NCBI GenBank assembly: GCA_002682825.1
Contig: NOKP01000002.1
Coordinates: 1,431,132-1,495,131 of the forward strand
Origin: Neonectria sp. B-13
Taxonomy: Eukaryota > Ascomycota > Sordariomycetes > Hypocreales > Nectriaceae
Length of the DNA: 64,000 bases
Reading direction: 5' to 3'
In this document: piece after piece, positions 44,201 through 56,484 of the stretch
How positions within the stretch are numbered: position 1 is the first letter of the stretch
How the letters are laid out: each line of letters opens with the position of its first letter
Translations under genes and position numbers: made by a program
Notes under the pieces: generated by a model
Told to the model about the DNA's origin: nothing
The model's input: the letters and a program-made list of their open reading frames with translations, nothing else
Databases searched by the model: none

Positions 44201-46883
44201 CTCTTCCACCCCAGCAGCCAACCTCCCAAGAGCGAGAATCGCCTTCTCATTGCTCTTCTTTGCTTGGGCTGCCAGCTTTTGTACGATAACTTGGTGAGAC
44301 TGATCGCCTTCGCGAGGAGGGATGGCTAGACCGGCTGTCCACAACTGAGCAAAAGATTCGAGAGCAGCGTCGTAGAGGGACGGGTTGACATTTTCGCCCG
44401 TAAGAATGCTTGAAGGATACCGAACGTCGGCCGGTAATGGTTGGCCATAATAGACACACCGGGAACAGACGTAACTGAATGCAAGAAGCGCTCCCTCGGC
44501 AGCGTTCAAGTCAGACCCAACAGCAGTGTCGGCCTTCTCACATAGTGAAACCAGTGTCTTGCAACAGTTTTCGACAGAATCAGAGTCGTTGGCCAGATGT
44601 GAGGCAAGAATTCCCATGGCCCGGGAACCAAGAGACCTAATTTCCTTGTTGTTCGACTTGATTAGCGGCAATAGGTTGGTACTGAACTGGGTCAAGAAGC
44701 CAAGTGCACCGCCTGGGCTGAGGGATGCCACGTCGACAAAGCATCGGATGCATTCCTCTGTGATTGCGGAATCCTCGACAGAGGCTCCATCAAGACAAGC
44801 CTTGAGGTAAAACACCACAAACCCACTATCGACGGTGTGGAGATAGGAGAGGATTTTCTCTCTGGTTTTGATGTCCGTCTTAACGCGGGCATCAAGTGTT
44901 TGCATCCAGTCTGGCTGAAGCTTGAAGTCTTCAAGAGCAGTAAGGAACATGATGTGCTTGACGTAGCGCAAGGCGGCTGGGAATGCAGAAAGCCGGGATC
45001 CCTCAAAATTCTCAAACACAGAATGCGGCAATTCTTTCCACTCAGGTAGTGATTTTGGTTCCGCATGTGTATCTGGGCCGATGGAAGCCCCAAAGAACTT
45101 GATGACCATGTCGGTCCAGTCTGGGAGAGATGGACTGGTCTCAACATGGGCGAAGTAAGTCCAAGGATCAAGGCCTTTGTGACCCTGTTCAACCACGTCG
45201 TTTCGTTCATCTGGTCTTCCACCAATCGCAAGGATATCAATCCAGCGTCCGGTAATGTCGGAGAATGTGAGGCATTGGTTCGCCCACTTGACGACGGCGT
45301 GGCGCGTGCTTCGTACAGCTGGAGCCTCATCGGCTAGAGACATATATGTGAGTAGCATCGTTTTCAGCCCCTCCGCTTCGCTGCCCGCGGTGGCTGGGAT
45401 ATTGGCTGTCAAGCTGGATAGGGCTCCGTCGATGTTGACAACAGCATCGTTTATCGGATCTTCCGAGAGAGACCGGAAGAGCCAGCTAGCGAGATCAAGT
45501 CGCTCGGCCATGGGCATCTTTGCACTTCTTGCCAGAACTCCAATCGTTTCGTATGCCTTTGATCGAAGGGCTATGTCGTCATGGGACGTGTTCTCAGGTA
45601 CAGGCCAGCCTTGTGCCTCGATATAAGTCCTCATATTCTTGATAAGTGGAAGAGCAATGGTGAAGCCTTCCTTTGAGGGGCCGATGCGGGCCACCCACGA
45701 AAGATACTGGAACAGGGCCTTGTGAAGCTTCGTGCGCTCAAGAGCGCTAGTAGGCCGTAAGGGTTGATCGGATGAATCATCGGATTGTGGTGGAGAGAAG
45801 TCTAAGCTTACTACACCCATGATTTCCTCGGACATGGTTGTCGATATGGCAGACTTGGACAGCATACCCAGAATACGTGTTCGATATGCGGCGGGTAGAA
45901 TCGAATGTGCCTGGAACAAGCGTTTGACGAGAGGCCCGTCTTCCATTGAGACAGAAGTTCTCTTGAGGATTTCCTCTGCGGAGGATGCGACTCTGTTGTC
46001 AAAGCTCGACGCAGCGTACACTGCGGGTAGGAACTTCTCCTCATCCGTGAAGGCGCCACTGGCGAGTAGGACCACAAGCTTCACCTTTAGTTCTGACATG
46101 CGCTGGAAGATCTTTTGCGACTCGGGGTTTTCCACTGAGAGAAGGGCAAGGTCTTCTGGTGACATCGTTGGGTTTGCTTGAGCCCAGGTTTGCGTTCCGA
46201 TTGGAGTTCTTAGTCGGAGGAAGATGTTGATGAGCTTAGCCAGATACTTTGCATCGGCTTCATCGGAGAGACCAATGGAATCTCGAAAGTCCACATCTTC
46301 TTTGCTGCCCCTTGGGGGTATCCGCACATCAAGTAGAAGTCGTAGGGCGATGTTGAATAAGGCGCCAGCCCTTGATTGGCCTTCGTCTTTAGCAAAACCT
46401 TTCAAGGCCTTTGGGATGATGGCTCTTCGATCGTCATCATCGATACGCTCCAAGCTATGTTGGATAGCCGAAAGGTCCAGTTGCTTGACCAAGGGTGAGT
46501 CGGTTGACTTGTACTGGTCAAGCAGTGCACCCACTGGTAGCACGACCCTGCGGATCATCAGCGCTTGCTCCCTGCTGGGATGAAGAAAGAGGAGGGCAGG
46601 TCACGGCACATACTGGGGAGGTTGGATAAAAGTCTTGAGCCTGGCAAATATTTGGACCACCTGCACACCTTTAGCACCTGCAGACGATCGTATCTAGGCT
46701 TAACCCGCAACTCACTTTGGCTCTCACTTGGGCATGTTCACTGCCGGCTTTGAGGAGCACCGGGGTAAGGTATCGCTGCAAGAGCTGGTGAAGCTTCACC
46801 TCCTTGTTTGCGACACCCAGGATCTTCAACTCAACGCTGTCTAGCAACTGCAGTTCCCGTTCTTTGGTTGATGAGGCGGCCAT
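41294..46883 (-). CDS. ECM29: Proteasome adaptor/scaffold ECM29
   Basis: Three exons: 46883-46716, 46660-46614 (47 nt) and 46571-41294. The first two introns are 55 and 42 nt and restore one continuous frame of 1830 residues. The start MAASSTKERELQLLDSVELKIL matches the conserved ECM29 N-terminus (ExxLxxVExxI). The remainder is an all-helical HEAT-repeat array, with ECM29-type segments such as ALPFLLSDKGVESSAQEVQIFATVTVMKIAKQ-like repeats, REWRMREASCAAISDLIHGRPF and the VVALAKVSPDHF region. The length equals family expectation (about 1800-1900). ECM29 tethers the 19S regulatory particle to the 20S core, inhibits defective proteasomes, and links proteasomes to membranes and motors. Exon 2 was found only by frame and splice matching but is phase-perfect. 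The position next to another ubiquitin-pathway gene (UBX5) is probably coincidental. Confidence 0.95.
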
Positions 46884-49800
46884 GATGTCCTGGTGAAACC
46901 AGATCGTGTGACCCTGTGGCGGGGAAACGTCGCCCGTGATGCGGTGGGATGTCTAGATACAGCCGAAGCAAAGGCAGGAAAAATGCAGAAATGAACAAAG
47001 CAACGCAGAGATGGAATTTCGACGGCGAGATTACGACGTAGCTTCACGAATTGGGCGCAGGCAGCTCCGGATGACGAGTTGCTTGAGCTTCCACTTTGCC
47101 TCCAAGTCAACAGCGTCGTGACGAACAGCTTCTGACTAAGCACGAAGAGAGCTCCATGTCGACTTTGCCATCACGTGACGACCGAGATGTCCGTCTGAGC
47201 TCTGACGAAACATCTGAAAGACACCAAATCACAATCAGATCAAGCTGTAAAATTATTCGTGATGATATCTGCGCTTCCGGGGGACGCGTTGCCTGGAAGC
47301 TACCAGCTCGGTCTCCTCGTATCTCACAGGCATGGGCGCTGTGAACCTTGGCTATACGCTTTCGATGCAGGGTGCTACTCTGGGATGATTGTGATACCCA
47401 TTGTGTCAGGAAGCTACAAATACGGTATAGGCTGGGTAGGATGTCGACGAGGACTGCGGAGGAGGAATCCCGATTCAACAGACAAGTTTCACGAGCGAGC
47501 TGATTTCAGTACCGACCCTTGACGAATTGGCTGCTGTATTTGTCTGGTGCTTCTCTTGCTGCACTTCCTAATGTGTTGAACCAAAGCAAAAAAAAAGACG
47601 TGTACGATCACTGCAATATCTCGGCACGGTTGCTGATGCTGCGGTGGACACGTGTAGGACGCACCGAGTGCACAAGGTCCAGGGCCGCCTAATTCTCTTT
47701 CGGCTATTCGTCAGCATCCTTGAAGGGCGCCATGCTGGTTCAATGAGAAGCAATCCTTAACGAGCTTGGAAGCTCATGACTGGATCCGGTAGTATGCCAC
47801 GAGTTCCCGGAGAATTGATGCCAGATCGGTCTTCGCACACACAACATACATGACGGCACGGCGGCGGCCGGAAACGTCGGGATTCCGGATCCACCACCTG
47901 CCGGCTCTCTTCGGCAGGGCAGGTCTTAGGCCAACCTTGTCCGATACCAGTTGGAGGGAGAGCAGACGGGATCGGCAAGGGAGGGTGAGAAGTCGCGGGC
48001 TGCCCAAAACCGCGCACGAGTGTCCAATGGTGCGTCTCGCCTTGGGAATGCAAATGCTGCGTAATAGGATTGTGGCAGTGCTCACTCATTTCGGCGTGCC
48101 CAACAGAAGGACGGAGCATGAGAGTCGATCTCGGCTCGGACATGGGAGGCCATAGCACTTTTCCCCACACCGCAAAGCTGCTCAGATGTCACATGGCCTG
48201 GATCGAAGCCCTCGACGCTCGAGGATGCAAGAGACCCTATTGTCGAGCTGGGACTCAGCCAGAACAAAGGCCAATAAGCAACGTTCCTGGACGAAGCCAG
48301 CAAGCAAGTAAGACATGGACATGGGCAAGGGCAGCTACTAGGAAAAGGGAAAGGCTCTTATGCCTGGGCGGGCTGAAACCATCAGATGCCCCCGCACGAT
48401 ATTGGCACGCCCTGCGACTTGGCCGGAAGGTCTTGAATACCACAGTGCTGCTAACGAAGGCCTGTCAGAAATGATGTGACTGTTGTGTCATTGCAAGCTA
48501 AAAATCTCAGCGATTACTCACTCCCTTGCAAAAATTGAATAGTCCCATGACTTACGATCATGTCACGGCTCGTCGCTTTGACCCTGGGGATAGAGTCAGG
48601 CTCCGCCTCTCGCAACTGGACCTCACAAGATCCGTGAGCTGCTAAAAATGGCCATTCGTCATCGGTTCACGGCTGGGTTTGGGGGTTTGGTAGGCTTGCA
48701 AGGGTTACTGGCCGATCTGCACGCGGTATCCGGGGCCCTGGTTACCTGCTTGCGTCGGACGCGACTGGATAGCAGGAACAAGAAGCTCAAGATGGATTTA
48801 GGTAGCAAGTCAGGCTGAAATGAGGTTGGTCTCAGAGGGAATGGCATTGAAAAGGGTGTTTCGATTCTGGAATTGATGATAGCTCAGAATTCCAGGCCAT
48901 TGTCCTGGTTGTCGTGTTCAGGGATGATTGAGTGGCATGGTGCACGGCGTATTCGTAGAACAAGTAATGGCAATATTCCCAGGATTATCTGTGTTGGAAT
49001 AATTTCGAGGTAAATCGACGACACAAAATCTAGGTCACCCGGATAGCTATAGGATGCAACTCTCGTCTGTAAACTTTATCAGTGTCTGGTCAAGTCGAAC
49101 CTTGAAGTCCCCGATATGTCTACTTCGTACTTCGTGAGGGGCAAGGTTGTCCTCGGTGAGCCCGCGGCGTGCCTGTACTGAGAGTGACAGGGGTGATTGG
49201 ACGAACAAGTATCCGGAACTTGGTAGGGACAGTTGGCTTCAGGCTCACAAAGACGTCGGGGTCATCGACTCGGGCTGCGCAGAGGCTGCAGCGTTGCCAA
49301 TGTATGAAATAATCTCTCATGCGTCGGGATGATCCACCGGCAACGAGGCCCAGGTGCCAGGAAAAGCTCCTATTCGCTCCTGATTCGACAGACCACTGGC
49401 GACGGCGCCCTGCAGCGTCACCATTTAAGTGCAAGGCCGCCTCTCTGGGGCAGCGGATGGCCCAAGGCCATTTAGCGACGGTGACCCTCGGTAAAGTTGG
49501 TGCTGCATGAATGGCGTCAGAACGAGCAACTCAATCAAGGAAGATCAAATTGGTTTCTCGTGGGAGGAAGCGAGTGAGAACTATGACGAGGGTCGCTTCG
49601 AAGCCCTGACGCGGCTGGACCCTCTCTAGCTTTGGTTTGGACGGCGATAGACCGAGATCTGGTGGGCACCAAGCCCTGCCCTCGATGAGTTTTGGATGCA
49701 CACCGCCGTGCATTTCAAGTCGACGAACCACACGCTTTATCACCACCATGAGAAACTGTTGGCTAGCTATCAATAACGGAACCGAAGGCTCCCCGAAGGG

Positions 49801-52800
49801 CGAATGGGGCAGCAAAGTGAAGACTTCCGCTGCGGTTGAAAACGAGAGGCTGTGGGAAACAACGGAGCTTGGAAGGAATCAAAGTCTCAAACCGGGCGCT
49901 TTGGTGATCGGCACAGAATCAGGCTCGTCCCGAACACACAGCATTGCGGTTCATCCGAACAGCAACCTTCAATCTGCTATAGCTCGACAGGAAGCAAGTT
50001 AGTTGGTTGATGGACGTGCCTGAGCTACTGCATGGATACGATGGAACGGACTGACTGAGCGTTAGCAAGTGCATTGCAGCGGCACAGCTCCAGGTCCTCG
50101 CTAATTACCAGGGCAATGTTAGACCGTGGCTGCTTCGCTTCAGCTGCCGCACCAGGCCGCCAGCCTGCCCTGTGGCGCGCTATTGTGACAAAGTGTCTCG
50201 GACAACACGAAACGAAATGCTTGACAGTCCAACGGTCGTGAGTGTTTCCCGACGACGTGACCATGGCGAAAGCAAGGGGTCCTGGTGGTTGAGACATCAA
50301 TTTCGGGCAGGCCTTCAATTGTTGCCGTCAAGGTCAGCTCCAAACACGCTTCGAACAGTAGCCGGTGGACGATGTCAAATGAGCCGATACACTTCCACAT
50401 TCTCCCTCCCACATACCACCACGACAAGCCGGCGAAGATGACGGACAGGTCCTGCTGGGTGTTCGATGCTCCCTCATTCCATGTGGTAGCTGGATCAAAA
50501 CAAACTCTAAACAGCCGTGTTAGCGTACTGGGAAGAACGCATGCACATTTCGCTCCTCCTTCTTTGCCGTATGGAGGCGAATTTGGACCATAACCCCCAA
50601 TTCTGCGGGTGAGATTCTTCCCAGGTACTTCGCGAGCCTGGCACGGAGCGACCGCTGGAACTCGCGGTGACGTACTCTCCTCCCGTTCTCAATGATTCGC
50701 AGGTGCCGTAGGCCATGGCCATGCTCATGATCGGATCCCTCCCTCCTCCAAGGCTCCAACCCTCCACATCTTCCCACCATGCCGTACTTACCTAGATCGG
50801 GTTGCTCGATCAATCAATCTATCCATCTTTCCTCCAGACGCCCGATGATTTCATGATCCACCGGGAGCAGGGCTGCGCTCGCAGGGATGCAGCTGGTTCA
50901 TCTCGCCCTGGCCGTCCGGTATCCAGCGCCCAGCGCCCAGCGTCCAGCATAGCGACCCAGTCAGCATTGTGACCATGGGCCGTCCAGCACCGAGTCTCAA
51001 CCCACAGCGGGTTAGGGCTCCATCTCGACACCATCCAGCTTGCTCGCTCATAATAGTGGCACTTCTGATGCAGGGATAGCCCTGGTTCCCGACGCCACAC
51101 CACAGAGGCCTGCTTGCCTGCTCAGCGCAGGACGCACACAAAAGCTTCCTCTAGGCCACCCGTTCTCAGCCTGTCTGAACCTTGCCTGTGCACTCCGTAC
51201 ACGGTACTTGCTCCGAACTGTACCGAGTGCCCTCGTGTTTTGTGCAGGCGTCACAAATTGTCTGCCGGAGCCAGGCAAGGTAGGGCAGGCTGCTGCACAA
51301 GGCCCCTCAAAACGGCAGCGCTCTCCAGCAATGGCCCATTATGCTGGATGGCTGGATAGTCGTACGCCCCCCTAATTGTCGCTGGCTCATGCCCACTGCT
51401 CGCTATTGTCATTTGAGTGCTTCACGAGAGGCCGATACTGTGTGGGTGAGCTTCGTGCTGGAGAAGCAAGCGGGCCCACAGTGTCATCTCCTCGTCCTTC
51501 TCCTCCCTTCCATTCTCTCCACATCGACACCCGCACACCCAATAACTCTCACACCCACTCACACGCACACACACTCACACGGTCTTGTTCTTGATCCTCG
51601 CATCCACATCCCCGTCGTCACTGTTCGTTTCGTTTTCCAAGCTGCCCCTCTGGCCTTTTCTTCCCACAGCCTCCCCTCCTCTCCCCACAGTTTTTCTCGT
51701 CTCTCCTCCGTACTGCGAGCTTGATTGCAAAGAAAACCACCATCGTCTGTTGTCGTCTTTGTGCGGTTGATTATCCTTGGATTGTCCGTGTCCGTGTCGA
51801 CGTCTGTATCCGGCATCTCCGTCGCTGCGCCTTGCTGTCCACCTGGATTTTAACACCTGCAGCGGCTCCGTCACTCGCCAGTGGCACCCAGCGTCATTCG
51901 CCCGTTGTCGTGTTTCAGTGCCACCCTTAGCAGGCCAAGATCCCAGATCCCTTGTCGGCGGATACGGCAACGCACCCCCCCTGGTCGATAATTTTCCCTT
52001 ACGCCTCGTACCCTCGTCCCCGCGCGCCCCGATTGTTCCCAAGGCCAAGGCCCAAACAAGGCAAGGTTAGGAAAAAAAAGCTCTGTCTTTTTTCTCTGCC
52101 TCTCCCACACAACGACTCATCCCGCGACTCTCCTTCAACATCCCCTCTCCATCCCCATCACGTTCCCACGGCTCTTCCCTTGCGCGTCTTTTGGAAAGTT
52201 GGCTGTGAGAGTTACTGTTGTTTTTGTTGGCGCCTAAAAGTGAGTATTTTGACCCCTTTTACCATTTTCTTGTTTTCTGCCCCCTGTGTCGTGGCATTGG
52301 ATGTGTGGACCGGAGACCTGTGAGAAACCCAACCCAAGTAAAGCGCCAATCCTCGCAAACCCCCGCGCGATGACGATGACGACGGTCGCGATCGCCAACC
52401 AAGCCGCTGAGTCGCATGAATTATCCCGGAAGATGCTTGGAGTTTATGGGAAGGACGTCGGTGGAATGGGGAGTCAAGGTCGCCGTTGTGTCGCAACCAA
52501 GGATTTCGTCGATGCGCACCACCAAATCACCACGAGACGTTGAAGACGAGTCTCGGACAAGACAATGGCATCGGCGATGCCTCGACCGACATATTACTCG
52601 ACTGCGATAAAAAAGCCGGCGCGCTATCCCGGCACTCAAATACCCACGCCTCTCTCGAAATCCCGCCCGCGCAACTATTTACCCCTCTCGGTCCGTCGTA
52701 CATTCGCTCGATGTTGCGTCGCATGCTCGAGCAATGTTCCCTCTCCCTCTTGGATATCCCATGGGGATGCATCAACGAGAACCCACGGGGAACCGGTTGC

Positions 52801-54173
52801 CCGTTGGACGTGGTTGAGGCGCAGTGGAACTGGCATCATTCAATGTGAAGGACGAACACCGCCTCGTGGAGCTCCATCAAAAGCCAACGGGGTGGGACTG
52901 CGCCTGCTCGTCCTGGGTTGATACAATTGTCTTCTTGTCGATGAACATAATCTCTTCGGGATGCTGGTGATGCGCGGCACTAAATTCCGGTTCAGTGGAC
53001 GTTGCACCGCACTCAAATTTCCTGGACCGGCTGAGCATCTAACGGGAGCTCTCGGATGCTTGATGGATTCTTCTTGTTCGGCGTCGGGATCTCTGAGAGG
53101 GCGACTCCTGGACCATTTCCCCGAGCTTGGCGAATATCAGCAACACGGGTGGACTCAAGACGGACCTTCGACCACAGCGAGCCCTGATCCATGGATATCC
53201 TTTGTCGCGACCAGACCTGACCTCAATCTGCTAGAACGTCTGCTCCGGATGTTGCTAACAGTACTGCGCTAGGTTCAACTCATTTCGGGAACGTTTCAGC
53301 TATCTTACCACATTCCTTAGGAATTTCTGGTATAGCATACGTTCAACCCAAGATCTGATCTGGGACCGTTGCGAACGTTGACTTGACGTTTTTCACCTCT
53401 AAACCCCCCCAAGCACCCCCTTGCTTCTTGTATCGGCGTGACGGCGTCTGAGAGAATCTTGTTCTCATCTCTGTACGACTGCTTTTCGGAGTCTCGGTAT
53501 AGGGTCTAGATACCAGTCTTTCTCGATTCGTTTCCAATTCCCGGTTTCGGTTCGGCAGCTTCGCATCTTTCGGGGCATAGACTTGGCGTGAAGGTGAGAA
53601 ATTATCCTGTTCCTTGTTACCTCGGGTTGCAGGCTGTAGCTGCTTGCTTCGTCTACGCTTGCGTTGCCTACCGTGGGCCTGTTTGCTAGGCGTGAAAGCA
53701 TCTTTATGTCGAGTGACGGAGCGAAGACCTGGAACCATCAAGTGGTGATACCGGCGTCGCAAACTTGAGAAATCGATGGGCGATCTCGAGGCCGTGGCCT
53801 GCGGCGTAGTCCACACCAACTGACTTTGGCTAACTCTCGAGTCCAGGTCTAACGACATCCATATCTAACGACTTGCTTCGTTATACTCGCATTCTCGAAT
53901 TCCCTCTGCAGTAAGTCTCCCTTTTTTCTCTGAATCTTGTGTGTGGTGGAATGATGCGTGGTGGTCTGCGGCTTTCTTTGAACCGCGCGTTGTGGTGAAG
54001 ATGCCTGGTTCCTCGGGCAGCCCAAAATTCTGCCCCAACCTTATTTTCGAGCCGCGCACCGAAAGCACTTTCCTCTCAAACACCAAACAACCGCCTCTCA
54101 AGGCTGCGATGCTAACCTTCGCAACGCAGCTCTTCTACGACTTTGTTCACGACGTGTACGAGATCTACGCTCG
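46884..54173. other. 7.3-kb region without a recognisable protein gene
   Basis: All frames from 46884 to about 54170 contain only short or lopsided open stretches without family resemblance. The left part (to about 51000) looks like intergenic DNA of ordinary composition. From about 51480 to 52260 the plus strand becomes strongly pyrimidine/CA-rich, with CACACTCACAC runs and TCTTTTTTCTCTGCC tracts. That is typical of fungal promoters and transcribed leaders. A donor-like GTGAGT occurs at 52240. This may be the start of a very long leader of the RRM gene at 54972, or an independent non-coding transcript. A repeated CCAGCGC motif occurs at about 50920-50945. Confidence 0.45.
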
Positions 54174-54966
54174 GTAAGTTACTGTGTTCGCTGTTACGTT
54201 GCCTACCCTGGTCCCCCGAAAGGAACCCTCGAGCTCCAACCCCGATTGCCTGGACGATGCTGGCGGCAGGACTCCGACTATGCCCTTAGGACGTTCGCCC
54301 GGCGCCTGGTACAGGATCCTAATCGCTGGATTTCTGGGTCGAATCTGCCCTAGACTGCTATTGGATGCAAATCGCGCATGCAGCCGCCTGCTGCGGGTCA
54401 TCTCGGCTTTTCCTGACCTCCGGGTTCGCGACGTCCTGTCCTGGGGAGCGTCCCTGATGGTCCATCTCCAATCGCGATCAGATTCTTCCTTTCTACCGCT
54501 CAATCACACTTTTACTTGGACCCAGTTAACCTGCCACTGCTGGTTAATTGGCCTCCCTCTCTTCTGAATCACTTCCCCTACATCGCTGAGACATCATTCC
54601 CACTGTCTGCGCTTGTGGTCACTTCGTCACGTTCGAGTCAACGCAGTTGCTAACGATCTCCGCAGTCTCTTAAAACCCGTTGCCTTGCTCGCTTAAGCCT
54701 CGCAACATACTCTTGTACGTTGCCGCTCCCCTGTCCCACGCAGCCTCAACTATGACTGACATAAAAAACAGCTTCGCACCACTCGCTCGAGTAACTTTGG
54801 TCCTTTGAGCATTTCGGTCAGCTTTCGAATCTCAGTAAGTCATGCGATTGTCCACCTGCCAACTTAGCAACACCTGCGACGCACCTGTTCTTGGGGAAAC
54901 TCTTATTTCCACAATCTCGATTTCGTCGCCCTAATGTCCAAGGGTATTGAGCTGACCGTGACGCAG
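54174..54966 (+). other. Probable 5' leader introns of the RRM gene
   Basis: Two intron-like elements precede the RRM start codon. One runs from GTAAGT at 54174 to CAG at 54771, with a branch-like TGACTGACAT just before the acceptor. The other runs from GTAAGT at 54835 to GACGCAG at 54966, five bases before ATG 54972. The first follows a short upstream ORF (53941-54177 reads 78 codons) that ends at the donor. Spliced this way, the leader would be long and contain upstream start codons, suggesting translational control. Transcript data are needed to confirm this. Confidence 0.5.
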
Positions 54967-54971
54967 TCAAC

Positions 54972-56484
54972 ATGGAACTGAACGCTCCTTTCAACTCAGT
55001 CCCGGCTAACGGTGGCCCTGCCCCCGGCCAAATGACTTACTCCAACGGCACTCCTCCTGCCGACATGAACTCGGTCGCCCCTCCTCCTGGGTCTGGCCCG
55101 GATGCCGCCAAGACCACCCTTTGGTATGGTACCTGAGATATCTTGACACTAGAAACCCACTCACATTGTTATGATAGGATGGGAGAACTTGAGCCCTGGA
55201 TGGACGAGAACTTCATTAAGGGCGTCTTCTTGTCCGCTGCTGGCGAGACTGTCAACGTCAAGGTCATTCGGGACAAGAACTCCGGTAATGCTGGATACTG
55301 CTTCGTCGAGTTCCAGTCCCCCGATGCGGCTACCAAGGCCCTGGGCCTCAACGGTACTCCCGTCCCCAACAGCTCCCGCCAGTTCAAGCTTAACTGGGCA
55401 TCTGGCGGCGGTCTTGTTGACCGACGGTAAGCTTCGTTGACTTTCCTTTGATATTACTATCGACTAATTGGAACTAGTGATGACCGCGGCCCCGAGTACA
55501 GCATTTTTGTTGGAGATCTCGGCCCTGAGGTCAACGAATACGTTTTGGTTTCTCTCTTCCAGGCGCGCTTCCCGTCCTGCAAGTCTGCTAAGATCATGAC
55601 CGATGCCATGTCCGGCCAGAGCCGCGGCTATGGGTTCGTCCGCTTTTCCGATGAGAACGACCAGCAGCGCGCTCTTGTTGAGATGCAGGGCGTCTACTGT
55701 GGTAACCGTCCCATGCGCATCTCCACCGCTACGCCCAAGAACCGGTAAGCCACCCTTGTCTGAATATACCCGGCGAACGAGAAGACTGATGATTTGTAGC
55801 GGCAACCACGGCTTCGCCCACGGCGGCCCCCAGAACGGCGGTCCCATGATGGCTGGCGGCATGCCTCAACAGCAGATGTGGGGCGGCATGCAGGGTTTCC
55901 CTTACGGAGGTTTCAACCCGGCCAACCAGATGAACCAGTTCACCGACCCCAACAACACCACTGTCTTCGTTGGAGGACTTTCAGGCTATGTCACCGAGGA
56001 TGAGCTTCGATCCTTCTTCCAGGGCTTCGGCGAGATCACCTACGTGAAGATCCCCCCTGGCAAGGGCTGCGGCTTCGTCCAGTTCGTCCACCGCCATGCC
56101 GCTGAGATGGCCATCAACCAGATGCAGGGATATCCTATTGGCAACTCCCGTGTCCGTTTGAGCTGGGGCCGTTCCCAGAACAACTCCGGCGTAGGCACCC
56201 CCTACCGCCCTGCCCCCCCNNNNNNNNNNNNNNNNNNNNNNNNNNNNNNNNNNNNNNNNNNNNNNNNNNNNNNNNNNNNNNNNNNNNNNNNNNNNNNNNN
56301 NNNNNNNNNNNNNNNNNNNTGGTAACTACGGTCCTCAGCACTTTGGCGGACCTGCCCCTGGGCCTCAGGGCCCTCAGGGACCCCCTGGACCTGGACCCCA
56401 AGGCCCTCCCCAGGTATGACAGATGTCCCTGGAGTGTTTTTGGGCCTAACTTGTGGATGAAGACTGACTTGTTCTTCTCAGTAA
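54972..56484 (+). CDS. Three-RRM RNA-binding protein (Nam8/Ngr1/Csx1 type), interrupted by an assembly gap
   Basis: Exons 54972-55123, 55178-55426, 55478-55744 and 55800-56413, with introns of 54, 51 and 55 nt, all in phase. After a short Pro/Asn/Gly-rich head come three RRMs. RRM1 begins TLWMGELEPWMDENFI, has RNP1 GNAGYCFVEF and is the SECp43/Nam8-type RRM. RRM2 has SIFVGDLGPEV and RNP1 SRGYGFVRF. RRM3 has TVFVGGLSGYV and RNP1 GCGFVQF. The tail is Gly/Gln/Pro-rich. Relatives bind U-rich mRNA or U1 snRNP targets and act in splicing or in mRNA stability under stress (S. pombe Csx1). The gap lies just after RRM3 in the low-complexity tail, so frame across it is unknown. A final intron (56414-56481) would place TAA (56482-56484) directly after a CAG codon; unspliced reading ends at TGA 56417-56419. 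Confidence 0.88.
56220..56319. other. Assembly gap, exactly 100 N
   Basis: The run of 100 N is a conventional placeholder for a gap of unknown size. It falls between PYRPAPP and GNYGPQHFGG in the repetitive tail of the RRM protein, after a C7 homopolymer, which explains the assembly break. True length and reading frame here are unknown. Confidence 0.97.

Noticed and set aside
47757..48474. Overlapping open frames of 100-140 codons on both strands
   Set aside because: No domain, motif or splice structure supports any of them; such lengths occur by chance in GC-moderate intergenic DNA.
53343..53858. 171-codon basic open frame on the minus strand
   Set aside because: Composition (Arg/Ser/Gln/Thr) is that of a reading through leader-like DNA. 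No family resemblance, no hydrophobic core pattern, and it lies opposite the probable RRM leader.
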